A model generated the notes under the pieces. It saw only the letters and a program-made list of their open reading frames with translations, had not been told where the DNA came from and searched no databases. From Primula veris (Eukaryota > Streptophyta > Magnoliopsida > Ericales > Primulaceae), in NCBI GenBank assembly GCA_963682055.1, contig OY821746.1:19023992-19087991 (forward strand): DNA of 64,000 nucleotides, written 5' to 3'. Made by a program: the position numbers and the translations under genes. Of the stretch, positions 50,165 through 62,595 are shown in pieces. Every line of letters starts with the position of its first letter. Position 1 is the stretch's first letter.

Positions 50165-51110
50165 CATTGAGTCTGAGAAAAATTCCCGAAATCCCGATCA
50201 TGTCTCGACTCATATCCGATTCGAAATTTTTCGACCCGAGAAGAGTCGCGACCCGAAAATGTCGGGTTTTGTCCCGACCGGACAAACTTCGGGATCAGGA
50301 TCAGATGACAATTTTAATTTCATCGGGTGTCCCAACCCGACTCAATTTTTTAATTAATTTATAATTTATATTATATAACATAATTTTTTTTTTTATTTCA
50401 ACACTAAAATATAAATTAATTTATATCAAATGCAATTGATGAGAATTGAATCTTATACATTTAACCTACAATGTAAGCACTCTACTATATGAGTCATAAT
50501 CTTTTTTGTTTCATATATTAGTTATAATTACATAAGTATAATATAAATTTGTAGTTTTGAATATATGAAACTATTAAAATAAAAAAATTATTTAAATAAA
50601 AAAGTTATATTGTTATTTCAAAAAAGATAAATGTTTATTATTTTCCGATTATAAAAATTATAATGATAATATATCTCATTAAGTATGATAATTGTTACTT
50701 GTGTGAATAAAACTAAATACTAAAAAAATCTGATAAAAAACGTATCAATTTTTTTATTTACTCTATTATTTGTAGTTTCACACTATTTTTTCTACTACAT
50801 ATTAATTTCTTTTTTCATTTATTAGGAATGTTATTTTTAAACTAATATTATATTTCGTGTTAATAAAATATTTAGAGTTATCAAATGAAAATTGTTAATA
50901 AAAAATGATGTTGTCGTAAAATAAAAAAATATGTCGGGAGATTCGGGATAAACCTATACCGACCCTACGGGATCCCAAAAAAGTCGGGTTTCGACTTTTG
51001 TCGGGTCGGGGTCGGGATTTTTTTTTTACTTCCAAAAGTAATCGAGTCGGGATACGGATTGAGTATTTACGGGTCGGGTCCCTACCCTAACCCACCCACT
51101 ATTAAACTTA
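50165..51110. repeat. Foldback-like repeat with CCCGA-rich arms
   Basis: The left arm (50170-50345) is rich in cccgaaa/cccgacc words reading inward. The right arm (50935-51100) carries the inverse (gtcgggtcggggtcggg). The AT-rich centre holds, on the minus strand at about 50430-50500, a diverged tRNA-like stretch (tagtagagtgcttacattg). The termini are unclear; a hAT-derived origin is possible. Readings of up to 97 codons here are artefacts of the repeat. Confidence 0.5.
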
Positions 51111-51114
51111 GCTT

Positions 51115-51888
51115 GTGCATACCTTCACCTAGACTCAAAGAGGTAAACTAACCATGGGTAATCGTACCCACCATCTGTTTCCACTCCGGGTTTAGAGAGG
51201 CATAAAATATTATAATTAGCAACCGAAATCCATACGAAAGACAACTTGAGTTACTTAATTCATTCCAAGTTTCGATTAGGTTACGATAAGATGGATAGAA
51301 AGCGTCCTAATTTAATTTCTTCGTAAGTGATCTGTACCATTCTAAAGCATTTTGTTTCAAAAAAAAAAAGCAACATCTGGAGTTGTATCTGATCAAACAG
51401 TATTTCACCGTTAAACATGAAGTCGCATGTATTGGAGAAATCCTCAATATAAGTGCAAGTGTTCTTACTATTTAGACTATAGAAGTTTGGAAAGACATGA
51501 TTTAAGAATTGTTCGATGGTTATTTCACTTGAGATGCATACCCTAACTCCATTTTTAACGTTAAGATAGAAGAATTAATATGTTCTCACAGTGGTTATGG
51601 TTTTTTTCTTTAAAATTAATAATTAATATTCAACATTGCATAAATTAATAATTATTTTTAACCAACCTAGTTCTATAAATCAGTAAATAAATTTTTATAA
51701 TATTCTTTGTTTTTTTTCAAAATTAATATTTAATAAATAATAATATATAATTAAGTAAATAACAATTTTGTAACTTTTTTTTAATAATTAATCTGATTCC
51801 TAAATTAGGAAATATTATTTCAAAAAAATCTCAAATTTTATTTATTAAAAATTTATTAATACCGAATTATTAATTAAAATTTTAAAAA
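51115..51888. other. Intergenic, AT-rich
   Basis: No gene or bounded repeat recognised. Confidence 0.4.
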
Positions 51889-51891
51889 ATA

Positions 51892-52127
51892 CTCCCTCCG
51901 TCCCACTTTATAAGTCCTATGCGAAACCACGTGTAATTTTGACCGGCTTTGAACATGTAACTAAATTGTCGAAATGAAAATTTTTAAAATTTCTATAATA
52001 CATAATTCAAATGTTAAATTATATGATAGAGTTTTTAAAAAAATTATTTCGACAAATTAGATATGAGTTATTTACCAGTAAAAATTACGGGATTTTGTAT
52101 AGGACTTATAATGAGAGACGGAGGGAG
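51892..52127. mobile_element. Stowaway (Tc1/mariner) MITE, 236 bp
   Basis: Termini CTCCCTCCGTCCCACTTTAT and its inverse near the right end (ataatgagagacggagggag), with TA target duplication (51890-51891, 52128-52129). A classic Stowaway structure with no coding sequence. Confidence 0.93.
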
Positions 52128-52129
52128 TA

Positions 52130-52835
52130 ATATTTAATTAAAAAAATTATTATTTTTTGAATAAATTTTGGAATCTTATATTTTCTTGTAAGATTTAGTT
52201 TAATCTATAAAATAAGTTTTGGTTGGATCTATTTAACTATAATCAACTGAAAGGTTTGATTAGTTTTTGAATTGCAATAAAATAAAATCTTAAGTAATCT
52301 TATCTTTGAGTTTATCGTTAATAACTTTGAATTTATTAAAATATAATTTTTAAAATTTATATTAATAAATTCTTGTTTTTTTATCTGGTGTTTGTGGTAT
52401 TAAATAAAACAATTAAATAAATAAAAAACCTAAATTATTGCGGATAACCGATGAAGATAAACATTTAAGCCTAACCGGTTAGGTTAAGGGCGAGTTTTTG
52501 TGCATAACACCAAAAACATATCAGAGTGGTGTTAGTTTCGTTTTCAACCCAATTTTGGGTTTTTTTTGGAAGAGCTCAATCCTTACTCGTCTAATCTAGT
52601 AAATTTTTGTTATGTTTTCCGATTAAGAGAGATTTCTTCATTACTTAATTCATATTTGTACACAAATATGAAGTCGTAAATTCCAAAAACATGCAAATAT
52701 AAGAGAGCTAGAACTAACTAAAAAATAGTCAAATATTATGATTTGGCAAAGCCGACCCAAAGAGGATGGAAATATTCCAAGCGTCGTGGGGAATGAAAAT
52801 ATTTTCATTTTTTTATTATACATAATATCTAATAG
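52130..52835. other. Intergenic, AT-rich
   Basis: No gene or repeat border recognised. Confidence 0.4.
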
Positions 52836-52839
52836 GTAG

Positions 52840-54130
52840 CACTTTTAAACTTATATTACTTCTAACTACTTCCATAAGTTCATATTACTCATATGTACCA
52901 CTTTTTAATTATTTACTTTATTTACCAAAACGTGCATATTTCACAAAAAATGGAAAAAAAACACATAAAATTTTATAAAATGCAAAATATCTCAAAATAA
53001 ATGAAAACAAATCACAAAAAATTGTAAAAATTTTTAAAAAAAAAGTATTTTTATAAAAAAAAATAACAAAAATTATAAAAATGAAAAAAACCAAACAAAA
53101 AGATGATTTTTTTAAAAAAATCACAAAAAATGAAAAAAAATGAAAAAAAATAAAAAATTTATAAAAAATCATAAAAATCACAAAAAATTATTTAAAAAAA
53201 TGAAAAAATTCACAAAATTATAAAAAAAAATGAAAAAAATCACAAAAAAATCACTTTTATTGAACTTTATGGACTTCGACTGTACTAGATGCACTTTCGA
53301 CTGAACCAGATGCACTTTTAGCTGAACTATATGCACTTTCAATTGAACCAGATGTACTTTTAGTTGAACCACATGCAGGTTTTACAAAACGATATGCACT
53401 TTTATTGAACTAGATGCACTTTTGTCTGAACCATATGCATTTTCAACTGAATCAGATGCACTTTCAGATGAACCATATGCACTTTCAGTTGAACCAGATG
53501 TAATTTTAGTTGAATCAGATGCTTTTTTAACAGAACTATATGCACTTTCGACTGTACTATATTCATTTTCGACTACTATATGCACTTTTGACTTAACTAT
53601 ATGTACTTTCCACTAAATTAGATGCATTTTAAGCTGAACCAGATGTACTTTCATCAGAACCAGATGCATTTTTAGCTGAACTATATGCATACTCACTTTT
53701 ATTGAACTATATTTACTTTCGACTGAATTGTATGAACTTTCAACGTAACTAGATGTACTTTCACCTGAATTGAATGCAATTTCGACTCAATTTTATGCAT
53801 TTTTGACTAACTATATACACTTTCGACTAAACTATATATATTTTTATTGAACTATATACGCTTTTGACTGAATTATATGTATTTTTTACTGAACTAGATG
53901 CACTTTCAGCTCATTTAGATTAAAAAAATGCACATTTTAATGGAAAAGCCATTTTTTTTAATTAAAAAAATTCACTTTTCAGTATAAAAAGTGTTATATT
54001 GACAAAAAAAAAAATTATATATTTTTTGTAATTTTTTAAAAAGTTTATGATTTTTTCATTTTTTTTTTATAATTCTTTTTATTTTTGTAATTTTTTATAA
54101 TTTTTATAATTTGGTAAGAGATACTTATAT
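52840..54130. repeat. AT-rich element with internal minisatellite, inverse copy of the 9.0-10.3 kb family
   Basis: 52840-52985 shares a conserved module (ccactttttaattatttact, then accaaaacg, then ataaaaaatggaaaaaa-type DNA) with 30894-31050. 53260-53920 is a degenerate 22-bp minisatellite, ttttgactgaactatatgca, the complement of the unit at 9530-10250. T-rich DNA closes the right side. Readings of 64-87 codons inside are by-products. Confidence 0.7.
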
Positions 54131-54139
54131 GGAATTCCC

Positions 54140-56880
54140 CATTTTTATTATCATGTATTTCTATTTTATTTTTATATTTTTAGGTAAAAATCAAATTTTT
54201 CGAAATAGGCAACGTACCAAACTAATTTTGAGGATGTCGCTATGCTTTGGAAGTACGTAATGCTATTCTCAAATTAACCTGAACTTTAAATGGTACGTTG
54301 ATAATATGTGATTTTAGTACTCCATCCCTTTTCAAATTTATATATAAAGTACTATGGAAAATCAAAAATTACAGGGAAATCATGATTACATTACTTTAGC
54401 ACCTATTTTCCGAATATAACCTTAACTTTTACACTAAAATTAGTGTGAGATGTGACAAGGAGAAATATGTAAATTTACAAAACAATTTGTTTATTAATTA
54501 TGTAAAAGTGCATCTTATAAAGTGGAACACTCATGATTTGAAAAGAAGTCCATTCGGAGGACTAAATAATTTCTCTTGAAAAGTTGAAAAGGAGTTAACA
54601 CTAACTATATGCGTCTTAAAATCATTCACAATAGTCTACTTATATTCATTCTCTGATTTACATGACCGCTAAATTCAGTAAATATCTCTCTACAAAGAAG
54701 ATGAAGAAGGAGAGAAGAAGCTGTTTTATTTATTTATGTATTTCGTTAAAGTGTATTAGTATTTGTATCAGTTTATGATGTGCATTAATTCAGCACCATT
54801 GGATTGTTTAAGCGAAATGAAATAAGTACCGTATGATCTTTTAGGTTATTAGTTATGAGACAATAACAGATCGTGTCACGTGACTTGATCGATAGTAGCG
54901 GACAGGCAGTTACTAAACTGCAATATAACACCTAAATTTGAATTTGTTTTCCAATTATTATATATAGTCTAATCTGTAACCGTTTCTAGCTATCAGAAAT
55001 AATAAAAAGTGTTCTTTGTTCTCGTTTTCGCTCACAATTCCGAATCCTTATCAGAATTCATTTAAAAATAGTTTGTGCATTACACTAGACCACTTATATC
55101 CATTTTACAGATCCTCTATAGCCCATTTATTCACAACAGGTCATCTAAATTACAGATCAAGTTTACAGATTTTTTTTATTCAAAAGATTATCTAAACTAT
55201 AACACTTACTAAAATATACATGTTTTTTTTACATCCCCTAAATAGTAATTTGAATAAAATTACCCCTAAAAAATTCCAGCCAGAATTTTCACAAATTAAT
55301 ACCAAAACCTAATTTTATTTTACATACAAAAATTATCAAGTTATTTCCTAGATCACGTATGATCAATGGCCGTCAATTACTTTCAAAAATTACTCCAGTA
55401 ATTTCCTTTTTTTTTTTTTTTTTTTTTTCTGGGTCTCACCAACATAACTGAATATTAATAGTGTAATCCCACGACATTTACAGTAGATCATATGGGTATT
55501 TACAGTACACAATGTTTGTTTGACACTTTTGTGTACATGAGCTCCTGTATTGCTATTTTTTTAAAGATATGTCTGTAAAAAACTAGTAAAAGTTGTGACA
55601 TTTCCCCAAATATTATTCTAAAGGTACGACAAGTACTATTCCACATTCCACAAAGATTACACAGTACGCTCTCTGTCTTTTTTATTCTCTTAGCTTGATC
55701 ATTATAATATTAAAAGAAGTACAACTTGTCTCTAAATCTAGAATTAATTAACACCTCCTACCACTATCTGTATCACAATTATATGTAATCACAATCTAGA
55801 AAACCAGATATGTATAGTTCCGGCCGCATATATAAAGAGCATCATATATATATATACAAAAAGTAAGTGGTACTAGTATCTTAATTCTCTTAATTTTTTT
55901 AATCTAAGTAACGTTACTTTATACAATTGGATGCTAGTATAACTTATCTTATGTGTAAATAATAATCCCCACTTAAATAGACACAATTATATAGGGGGTA
56001 AGAAGGAAACTGCAAAAGAAAATAAAAATAAAAATAAAAATGAACTAGCTAGCTAGCTGTATATCCAATTACTTCTGATTACGTAAAAAGTGAAGGGAGC
56101 ACACTGGTTTTCTTCTTTTTAATTTAAAGGAGAAAAAATCATAGAAAGCCATTGGATTTCTTATTGCATGAGTTTTACAGTAAAAATTGGGATGCATCTG
56201 GTTCCCTTATAAACCTTAGAAATAACTTTCATCCCAAATGTTCCATGTATACAAGAAATCTAAAACTTTCTCTTAGAATTAAAATAATGATTTATTTCCT
56301 TATTCCTGCATATATCAATTAAAATTCTCACCTCTTACACAACAAAACCCACTCCCTCTCTGCAAAATCAAAATAAATATGATCTCAAATAACTTGAATA
56401 ACTTAGTAGGCCACTTTATCTATCTTATATTTATATTATTCATATGATCCATTAATTTTCACAAATTTAAATTAGAATTTTTAGATTAATTAAATCAGAA
56501 ATTTGTTTTCATCAAGTAAATTTTGCTTGTTTTTTTGTTTGTGTTCTCCATTAAGTGGCTCCAATTTAGAAGTAGTTCTTCATTTTATTTTATTTTTTAC
56601 CTTTTTTATATAATTGAAAGAGAATGAATTTTTCAAGTTGAACTAATATATATATATATATAATGTGTAAGTTTTAAATGAAACTTATAAGTTACATTGT
56701 TCTCAAATTGGTTCAACATTGATAATACATTCCAAATTTATTTTAATTTAGCAATTTTATTTTACATATTTTCTTATACAATAAGTTATTAACAAAAATT
56801 TACAACAAAGAAAATTAATATAAAAAAACAAATAAACAACAATTATAATTTTGAAGTAAAAAATTTACTAACATAAAAAT
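54140..56880. other. Long AT-rich intergenic stretch
   Basis: No gene. Poly-T at 55408-55428, a TA run at about 56650, and a poorly bounded Stowaway-like pair (tactccatcccttttcaaat at 54319 against gatttgaaaagaagtcc at 54535). Confidence 0.4.
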
Positions 56881-56881
56881 A

Positions 56882-57337
56882 ATCTAAAGGTTGGTTAAAA
56901 CCGAAATATCCGAAGACCAAAAACCGCTTGACCGGTCGCATATCTGATACCGGACACTTATTTTGCCTAGTTTTTTCTAAAAAAACCCGACCGAATCTGA
57001 CCGAAGATTTTCTAAAACCCGGAGAAAACCAAAACCGATCTGATGGAAAACCAAAAGTTTTGGCCTGGAGTGATTGGGTAATCAAAATTGTCAACCCTAT
57101 TATGGATCATGCTCTTACCTAATGAGTTATGTAGCAAATTATGAAATATTACATAAGATAAAATATAATTCAGTTTCTCGGTTCGGTTAGATTTCTGAAA
57201 CCCTGAACCGGAACCAAACCGAATTGAATCACCCGGTTCCGGTTCAGTCCAGTTCCACTATTTTTCAATTTAAAAATTGAACCAATCTGTCCGGTTTTCG
57301 GTTCGGTTTGGTTTTCTATTTATTTGCCCACCCCTAA
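56882..57337. repeat. hAT-like remnants with CCGGTTCGG simple sequence
   Basis: Two right-hand ends read ttgtcaacccta (about 57099) and tttgcccacccctaa (about 57337). Read inward these are taggg(g)tgg/tgacaa, like hAT termini. The bodies are rich in accgaa/ccggttcgg words. Left termini and target duplications were not identified. Confidence 0.4.
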
Positions 57338-57523
57338 AGTAAACATATTGGCAAGAGAAACAACTCAAAACTATTTAGTTTCATTCTCCAAAACATATAT
57401 CCACTCCGGTTTTCTACAATTGTTAAGAAAGCAAAAGCTAACAAAGAAACCAAAATTGATGGAAAATCCATACAGACCCCAAGCAACTCTTCATGTCTTC
57501 TTGATTGTAGAAAGTAGCTACTT

Positions 57524-57952
57524 TTAAGTTGAGGTCTCATGTCTATCTATGTCTTGGACCGTGACTTTCCCCTCACCTTCACCGTCCAGCTTAATGGAAG
57601 CCTCATCTCCACCGCAAGTACTACTCGTAAAAGAAGAGACTTTGCTCGAAACAGGTGTTGCCAAGAAGGTCGGCTTATTTTGTCCAGCCATTATTACCAA
57701 AACATTTTCTTCCAATTGTGGCAAACATTTCGGCTTCTCATCAGAACCAGCCTCTAAATCGCGATCAGACGAGTCTTCGCCATTGTTTCCTATATGCTTG
57801 GATAGCCTCCAGTAGGAGCAGGCGAGGATGAGGAGAGCGAAAGCAATGAGTCCGAGCATCGCTGCAAGGCCACCGAAGAGGTAGGGTACTGGAGAGTGCC
57901 AAGGAGACCGCATCGAAGGGGATTGCGATGGTATTGTGCTCATTGTGTTCAT
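57524..57952 (-). CDS. GDU: GLUTAMINE DUMPER (GDU) family membrane protein
   Basis: One intact exon, 142 codons, start ATG at 57952. GDU proteins are plant-specific single-span plasma-membrane proteins that affect amino-acid export; they act with the LOG2 ubiquitin ligase in Arabidopsis. Seen here: a Ser/Pro-rich N-terminus; a single membrane span at about residues 23-47 with the family block PVPYLFGGLAAMLGLIAFAL and ending ACSYWRLS; an acidic linker; and the hallmark VIMAG at 86-90 within VIMAGQNKPTFLATP, the part required for ligase interaction in the family. The tail is Ser- and Glu-rich. An intronless gene of this length is normal for GDUs. Which of the seven Arabidopsis members it matches best cannot be told by eye. 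Confidence 0.96.
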   Translation of the reverse strand: MNTMSTIPSQSPSMRSPWHSPVPYLFGGLAAMLGLIAFALLILACSYWRLSKHIGNNGEDSSDRDLEAGSDEKPKCLPQLEENVLVIMAGQNKPTFLATPVSSKVSSFTSSTCGGDEASIKLDGEGEGKVTVQDIDRHETST

Positions 57953-58084
57953 GTTTTTTGTATTTTGTTTCTTGGAATGTGTGGGGACAAGAAATAAGAA
58001 GAGTGGGGGAGGTGCGTCTTGTTGGTTAGAAACTTGGGAGTAGTGGAGTGAGTGGATTGCGAATGCAGTTGCGAAATGTGCCGT

Positions 58085-58092
58085 TATTTATA
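58085..58092 (-). promoter_or_regulatory. TATA box of the GDU gene
   Basis: TATAAATA on the minus strand, 133 bp upstream of the GDU ATG, allowing a leader of about 100 nt. Confidence 0.6.
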
Positions 58093-58149
58093 GACAAATG
58101 AAAAAAGGAATGAATTGGTTTCTGAAGAGAATATATATTATCAGTTGTA

Positions 58150-58315
58150 TTTAGTAAAAGTCAAAAACTGTCTCACAATCTGTCATTAATTCAAAAAAAC
58201 TATCACAAAATGATGAAATTATTACAAATTTGTCACAAAAACTATAGCTAAACAAAAAGGCAACAAGAAAAACGTCACTATTTTGTCACTCTTTAAAAAA
58301 AAAAAAAAAAGGTAA
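58150..58315. repeat. Degenerate CACTA-MITE-like relic
   Basis: agtcaaaaactgtctcacaa, then tgtcacaaaaacta and cgtcactatttt, follow the same word order as the interior of the MITE at 8446-8628. Termini and target duplication are lost. Confidence 0.45.
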
Positions 58316-58319
58316 TAAC

Positions 58320-58750
58320 TCATCTACAATTAAAATAATGATGTAATTTTATATACAAAGAGTCTAGGTTCTTAATATAATTTCATGTCATGCTATTCAT
58401 GCGTATCAGGGATGAATTTTAATTTTCACACCAGACCGTTTTCAATTATTGAGTTTGGAGAATTATTTTTCCAGCCATATCATGTAATTAAGCTTGGTGA
58501 AAACAAACTATTTGAGTTGTAAACAAAACTCACATTCTACATAACTCACTCATCTACTGAATACGCAGTGCAACTCATATTGCCCGTTCTATTACTACTA
58601 GTGAAATTTTTTAGTTAGGCTACAAATAAACAAAGCCGTTTAGAACCAAACTGTCTTCCCTCATTAAAAAGTGACGGACTCTCATTCGTTTATTTACTAA
58701 TTAACCGAGTTAAATAACTTCTTTATAGATCATTTAGTAAATGAGTAGAG
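58320..58750. other. Intergenic, no gene recognised
   Basis: AT-rich GDU upstream DNA without recognised structure. Confidence 0.4.
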
Positions 58751-58762
58751 TTCGACCAAGCC

Positions 58763-59638
58763 TTGGATGGCAATTGGGCCGGATTTCTCGAAACCCGACC
58801 CGACCCGACCCGCACATCAATCCGCACATAACCCGACCCGACCCGTTTATACCCGACCCGACCCGTTTGACCCAAATTTTTTTTGATAAGCCAAATAAGT
58901 GTAAACCATTATTAAGCATATAAAAATAACCATTTAATTAAATTAGAAAAGCCTAAAAATCTTATTTTTTCCAAATTTTTCATATTTACCTGGTAAAAAT
59001 TTATAATAATCTTAATTATTGTTTACAACAATACCCAAAAAATAAAAGGAAAAAAACTGACAAAAAAAAGAAAATAATAAGCTAAAATAAAATAAGGATA
59101 TATATATATATATAGAGAGAGAGAAAGCTAGTACACAAGAGATATGACTAATTAATTTAGTGAATGAGTCTCTTTTAATATTTTGTGATTTTTTTCATTT
59201 TTTATAATTTTATGTGATTTTTTTCATTTTTTATAATATTTTGTGATTTTTTTCATTTTTTATAATTTTTTTATTTTTTTTGTAATTTTTTTTAAAATTT
59301 TGTGATTATTTGTGATTTTTTCATTTTTTATAATTTTTTTTGTGATTTTTTTATTTCTTTATGATTTTTTTTTTTTTTATTTTTTGTGATTTTTTGCATT
59401 TTATATAATTTTATGTGTTTTTTTTGCATTTTTTATGAAATATGTGTATGACGTTTTGGTAAATAAAATAAATAATTAAAAAGTGGTACATATAGGAAAT
59501 ATGAACTTATTTCTAACTTGCACAAAGTTGCACAAAAGTGCAAAGTAACATAATTCAACCCGATCCAAATAATCCTGCACTTTTATCCAATCCGTATCGG
59601 GTCGGGTCGGGCCAAAAAACGAAATTCTGCCATCCCTA
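58763..59638. mobile_element. hAT-like non-autonomous element (876 bp)
   Basis: Ends: ttggatggcaattgggcc on the left; tagggatggcagaatttc read inward from the right. An 8-bp flanking duplication with one mismatch, ACCAAGCC / ACCAAGAC (58755-58762, 59639-59646), fits hAT. The interior has (acccg)n repeats on the left and inverse gggtcgggtcggg on the right, with a T-rich AT module (59120-59520) nested in the middle. Confidence 0.72.
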
Positions 59639-59649
59639 ACCAAGACCCT

Positions 59650-59984
59650 TACAACTTGATGTAGCCTAAATATTAGCTATCCGTAAATAAATAAATAAAA
59701 TCATCTTTCTCCTATGTTTTTGCAATAGCGAGCCGAACCTGGACATTTACAAATATAATGATCAGTGAATAATCTAATTTATGACTACTCTAAAGAGAAC
59801 CATTGACTTGAGATCACAATCCTACATAGTAAATGAACCAATTTTAACAAAAACTTATTGTCACGTCAGTATTTTCCGCTTTAAGCACTGCCTAAAATTA
59901 TTGGATCATATTAATTATAGTTAATTAATAGAATAAATCAATGTCATCCACTTCAGCCAACTAGTGTTTGAACTTCTTAATTAG
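59650..59984. other. Intergenic, no gene recognised
   Basis: Nothing identified between the hAT-like element and the Stowaway-like MITE. Confidence 0.4.
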
Positions 59985-59986
59985 TA

Positions 59987-60216
59987 CTCCTACGGTCCCA
60001 AAAATATAGTCGCATATGAAATTTTGTGCAACTTTTACCGGACAAAAATTTATATTAAAATTATTGAAATAAAAATTTTTAAAATTTAATAATGTAATTT
60101 AACTTTTGAATTATATGATTAATTTTTTAAAATTTTCATTTCGAACATTTTAATACCCTTTTTTGACCAATCAAATTTGTAAATAAACAGTATAATTTAA
60201 TTTGGGACGAAGGAAA
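59987..60216. mobile_element. Diverged Stowaway-like MITE (230 bp)
   Basis: The left end CTCCTACGGTCCCAAAAATA and the right end ttgggacgaaggaaa are inverted, with flanking TA on both sides (59985-59986, 60217-60218). The interior resembles the copy at 51892-52127 (aaattttaaatgt words). Confidence 0.7.
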
Positions 60217-60219
60217 TAT

Positions 60220-61985
60220 AAAATTTAATCGAATAATGTATCCAATTTATCCAAACACACAGTCACCACCACTTGCAAAATTAAGTGGAATATGTTGTCA
60301 TGGATCATGATTATATCTATACAGCAACAATTCTCAGACAAATGGAATCGCATTTTATTGCTACCAAACAAGGCACTATCACGAGTCTTCACATCTCAGC
60401 TAGTGCTATAGCATATTTACCCACCGTTACACTTGAAAACCTAGTGTTTCGTAAACCAAAAGAAAAAAAATGTTCAATAATTATAAAGTTTTGGCTTGTT
60501 TAGTTGCGAACAATAAGATTATTTTGTTAATTCCTTATAATACAGCCGAATTTGGTTGCTTAACTTGTACTTAATATTCAGTTTCTTTGTTTTGTCTTGA
60601 AGAATTAAGAGCTTCACTGTTATGCGCATGCGCCTATATTATTTTTTAAGTTTAGAAGAGGGTCTAGACTCTAGATCGACTACTATAAATACGGATTTTT
60701 TGCGTAAAATGCAAAAGATGATATATACATGAGATTTTAATTATGAGGATGTTATTATCCCGTTCTTTCACAGTCTGTTTCCTCCTCTTCATTTAAGTAT
60801 CATTCGCTTACTACGTACTACATTATTCACAGATTTTCTTGCTCTGAATTTCTCTTATCATAGCGCTTTCATAAAGATTACTGTATTAGATAAAGGGGAT
60901 ACTGATAAGTGACTAAAAATTCCATGCTAACATCATATAGGAATATGATTCCCGTCAACACATAGTAGTGTTTTAATGATTCTGTTATATGTAAATCAAT
61001 TTGTAGAGTCGAAGATTTGCATTTATACTGTAGGATATAATAAAAGTTGTAGAGTTGAGAATATTCATATTCTTGCCACAAGCAAACATTAATGTTCCTC
61101 TTAAAAAAATAGTTTTTATCACACAACTAGACAAGACCTATAACCAACGCCACAGGGAAAAGGGTGAAATGAAAACAGAAAGGTTGTTGACTTAATTGTT
61201 AGAAACTGAAAGCCAAACAGTTTTGGTTTTATACGTTTGCTTCCATTTTTCTTTTTCGAACTTCACGTCATCTATGCTGGTTCATCGTGTCTTTTACAAT
61301 GATAAATATTACTATCTGTTATGTAATTTTTTAATTTTAAAAAAAGAGAAGAAATAACCAGCCCACCTTATTCCTTTTAAAAGATATAGAAACTTAAGTA
61401 CATCGATTGATTATTTCGCAAGAATGTCAAGGGTATCGAACATCCTGAGTTCAAAACGATCTATATGAACTATCTACGCTCTTAAACAACTCAAATACAT
61501 GTATTTTCCTTTCAGCTACAAAATGTAAAGAGCTTGTTGTTATTCAAAGATCATATTTTCCTTTGTAAAAATTTCTTATAAATGTATATGGAACCACATC
61601 TTCCATTTTGTATGAGTAGAGCTGTTCACATCGAACATATGACTTATAAAGTAAAAGAAGATAACAAAAATTGGCTTGTATTTATTACCGATTGTAATAT
61701 TTATGACTATTTTTCAAGTATGGTAATTGATCGATAAAGATGATCAAGATATGATTGAATGATCTCTCTTTAGATGTGCATCTTTCGCCATGTTTGTGAT
61801 ATTGATAAACTATATAAACCTCCTAAATTATTATTTGATTTTATGAATGGAGTAGTTACTATTCTCTCTAAAAACGTATATCTTTTACTTTTTATAAATT
61901 ATTATTACTCGAGAAACACGGTGGTGTCGTCCCAGTCTTCGAAAAAACCCTTTCATTCCATCAGAATAGACTATCATGTATACTC
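60220..61985. other. Intergenic, no gene recognised
   Basis: The short readings at 60285-60503, 60878-61126 and 61774-61992 show no family signature or splice context. Confidence 0.4.
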
Positions 61986-62165
61986 CAATTAGGAAAAGCG
62001 GGGCCATGTTCGACGAGGAATCATTCAGATTCAGGGGGTCCAAGGCGAAATCAAAGCGGAATTGGAGGAGTTGGCTGCCACGCAGACAACTTTCATGGAG
62101 TATGTAGAAGGTTCGCTATCATGCGGCCGGAGGAGTGACAGGGCAGCGGGGCTTGGAATATTCCA
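61986..62165 (+). other. GC-rich fragment of unknown origin
   Basis: A sharp rise in GC against its surroundings. One frame reads IIQIQGVQGEIKAELEELAA and on through FMEYVEGSL without a stop for about 55 codons. The composition is like a coiled-coil part of a Gag protein or an element leader, but I cannot name it. It has no start codon in that frame and stops at the LTR-like sequence that follows. Confidence 0.3.
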
Positions 62166-62173
62166 ACCTTAGC

Positions 62174-62581
62174 TGTTGAAGACCAAACTATGTAAAAATT
62201 TATATGGACATGTGCCATATATTTTGGTCTTTATTAACTAATCATTTAATTATCTAAAAAGTATTGAATTATCTAAACTTAGAGTTATAATTTGAATATG
62301 AAAGTGCTACTAGGATGTGTGAAAACATGATAATTTCTGTGCCTATAAAAAAATACAAGTCGTTGTATTTTACTCATCACAATAAAAATATTCAATCATA
62401 GAGAATTTGTAAAATAGATTAAAGAACAAGAGAGAGAAATATGTTTACCGAACAAAAACTCAACACAACGGCTCACGGTATGTTTCTCTAACTTAATATT
62501 TACATATGTGATTATTGTGAATTTTCAAGATCCATGTCATCTTAATTAGTTGTAGTAGATGAATCACGGTTTATGTTTACA
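62174..62581 (+). repeat. Putative 5' LTR of a retrotransposon
   Basis: It begins TGTTGAAGACC and ends TTTACA. It carries a TATA-like cctataaaaaaata at about 62341 and lies 2 bp before a Met-tRNA primer site. The matching 3' LTR must lie beyond the window, so neither length nor target duplication can be confirmed. Confidence 0.5.
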
Positions 62582-62583
62582 TG

Positions 62584-62595
62584 TGGTATCAGAGC
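62584..62595 (+). other. Primer-binding site, initiator Met tRNA type
   Basis: TGGTATCAGAGC, identical to the sites in the Cassandra array and near-identical to the copia PBS at 3705. Confidence 0.6.

Noticed and set aside
50142..50364. Overlapping readings with RPDK/GSGSDD peptides
   Set aside because: They come from cccgac/gggtcg repeat arms of a fold-back element; similar words appear inverted 700 bp away.
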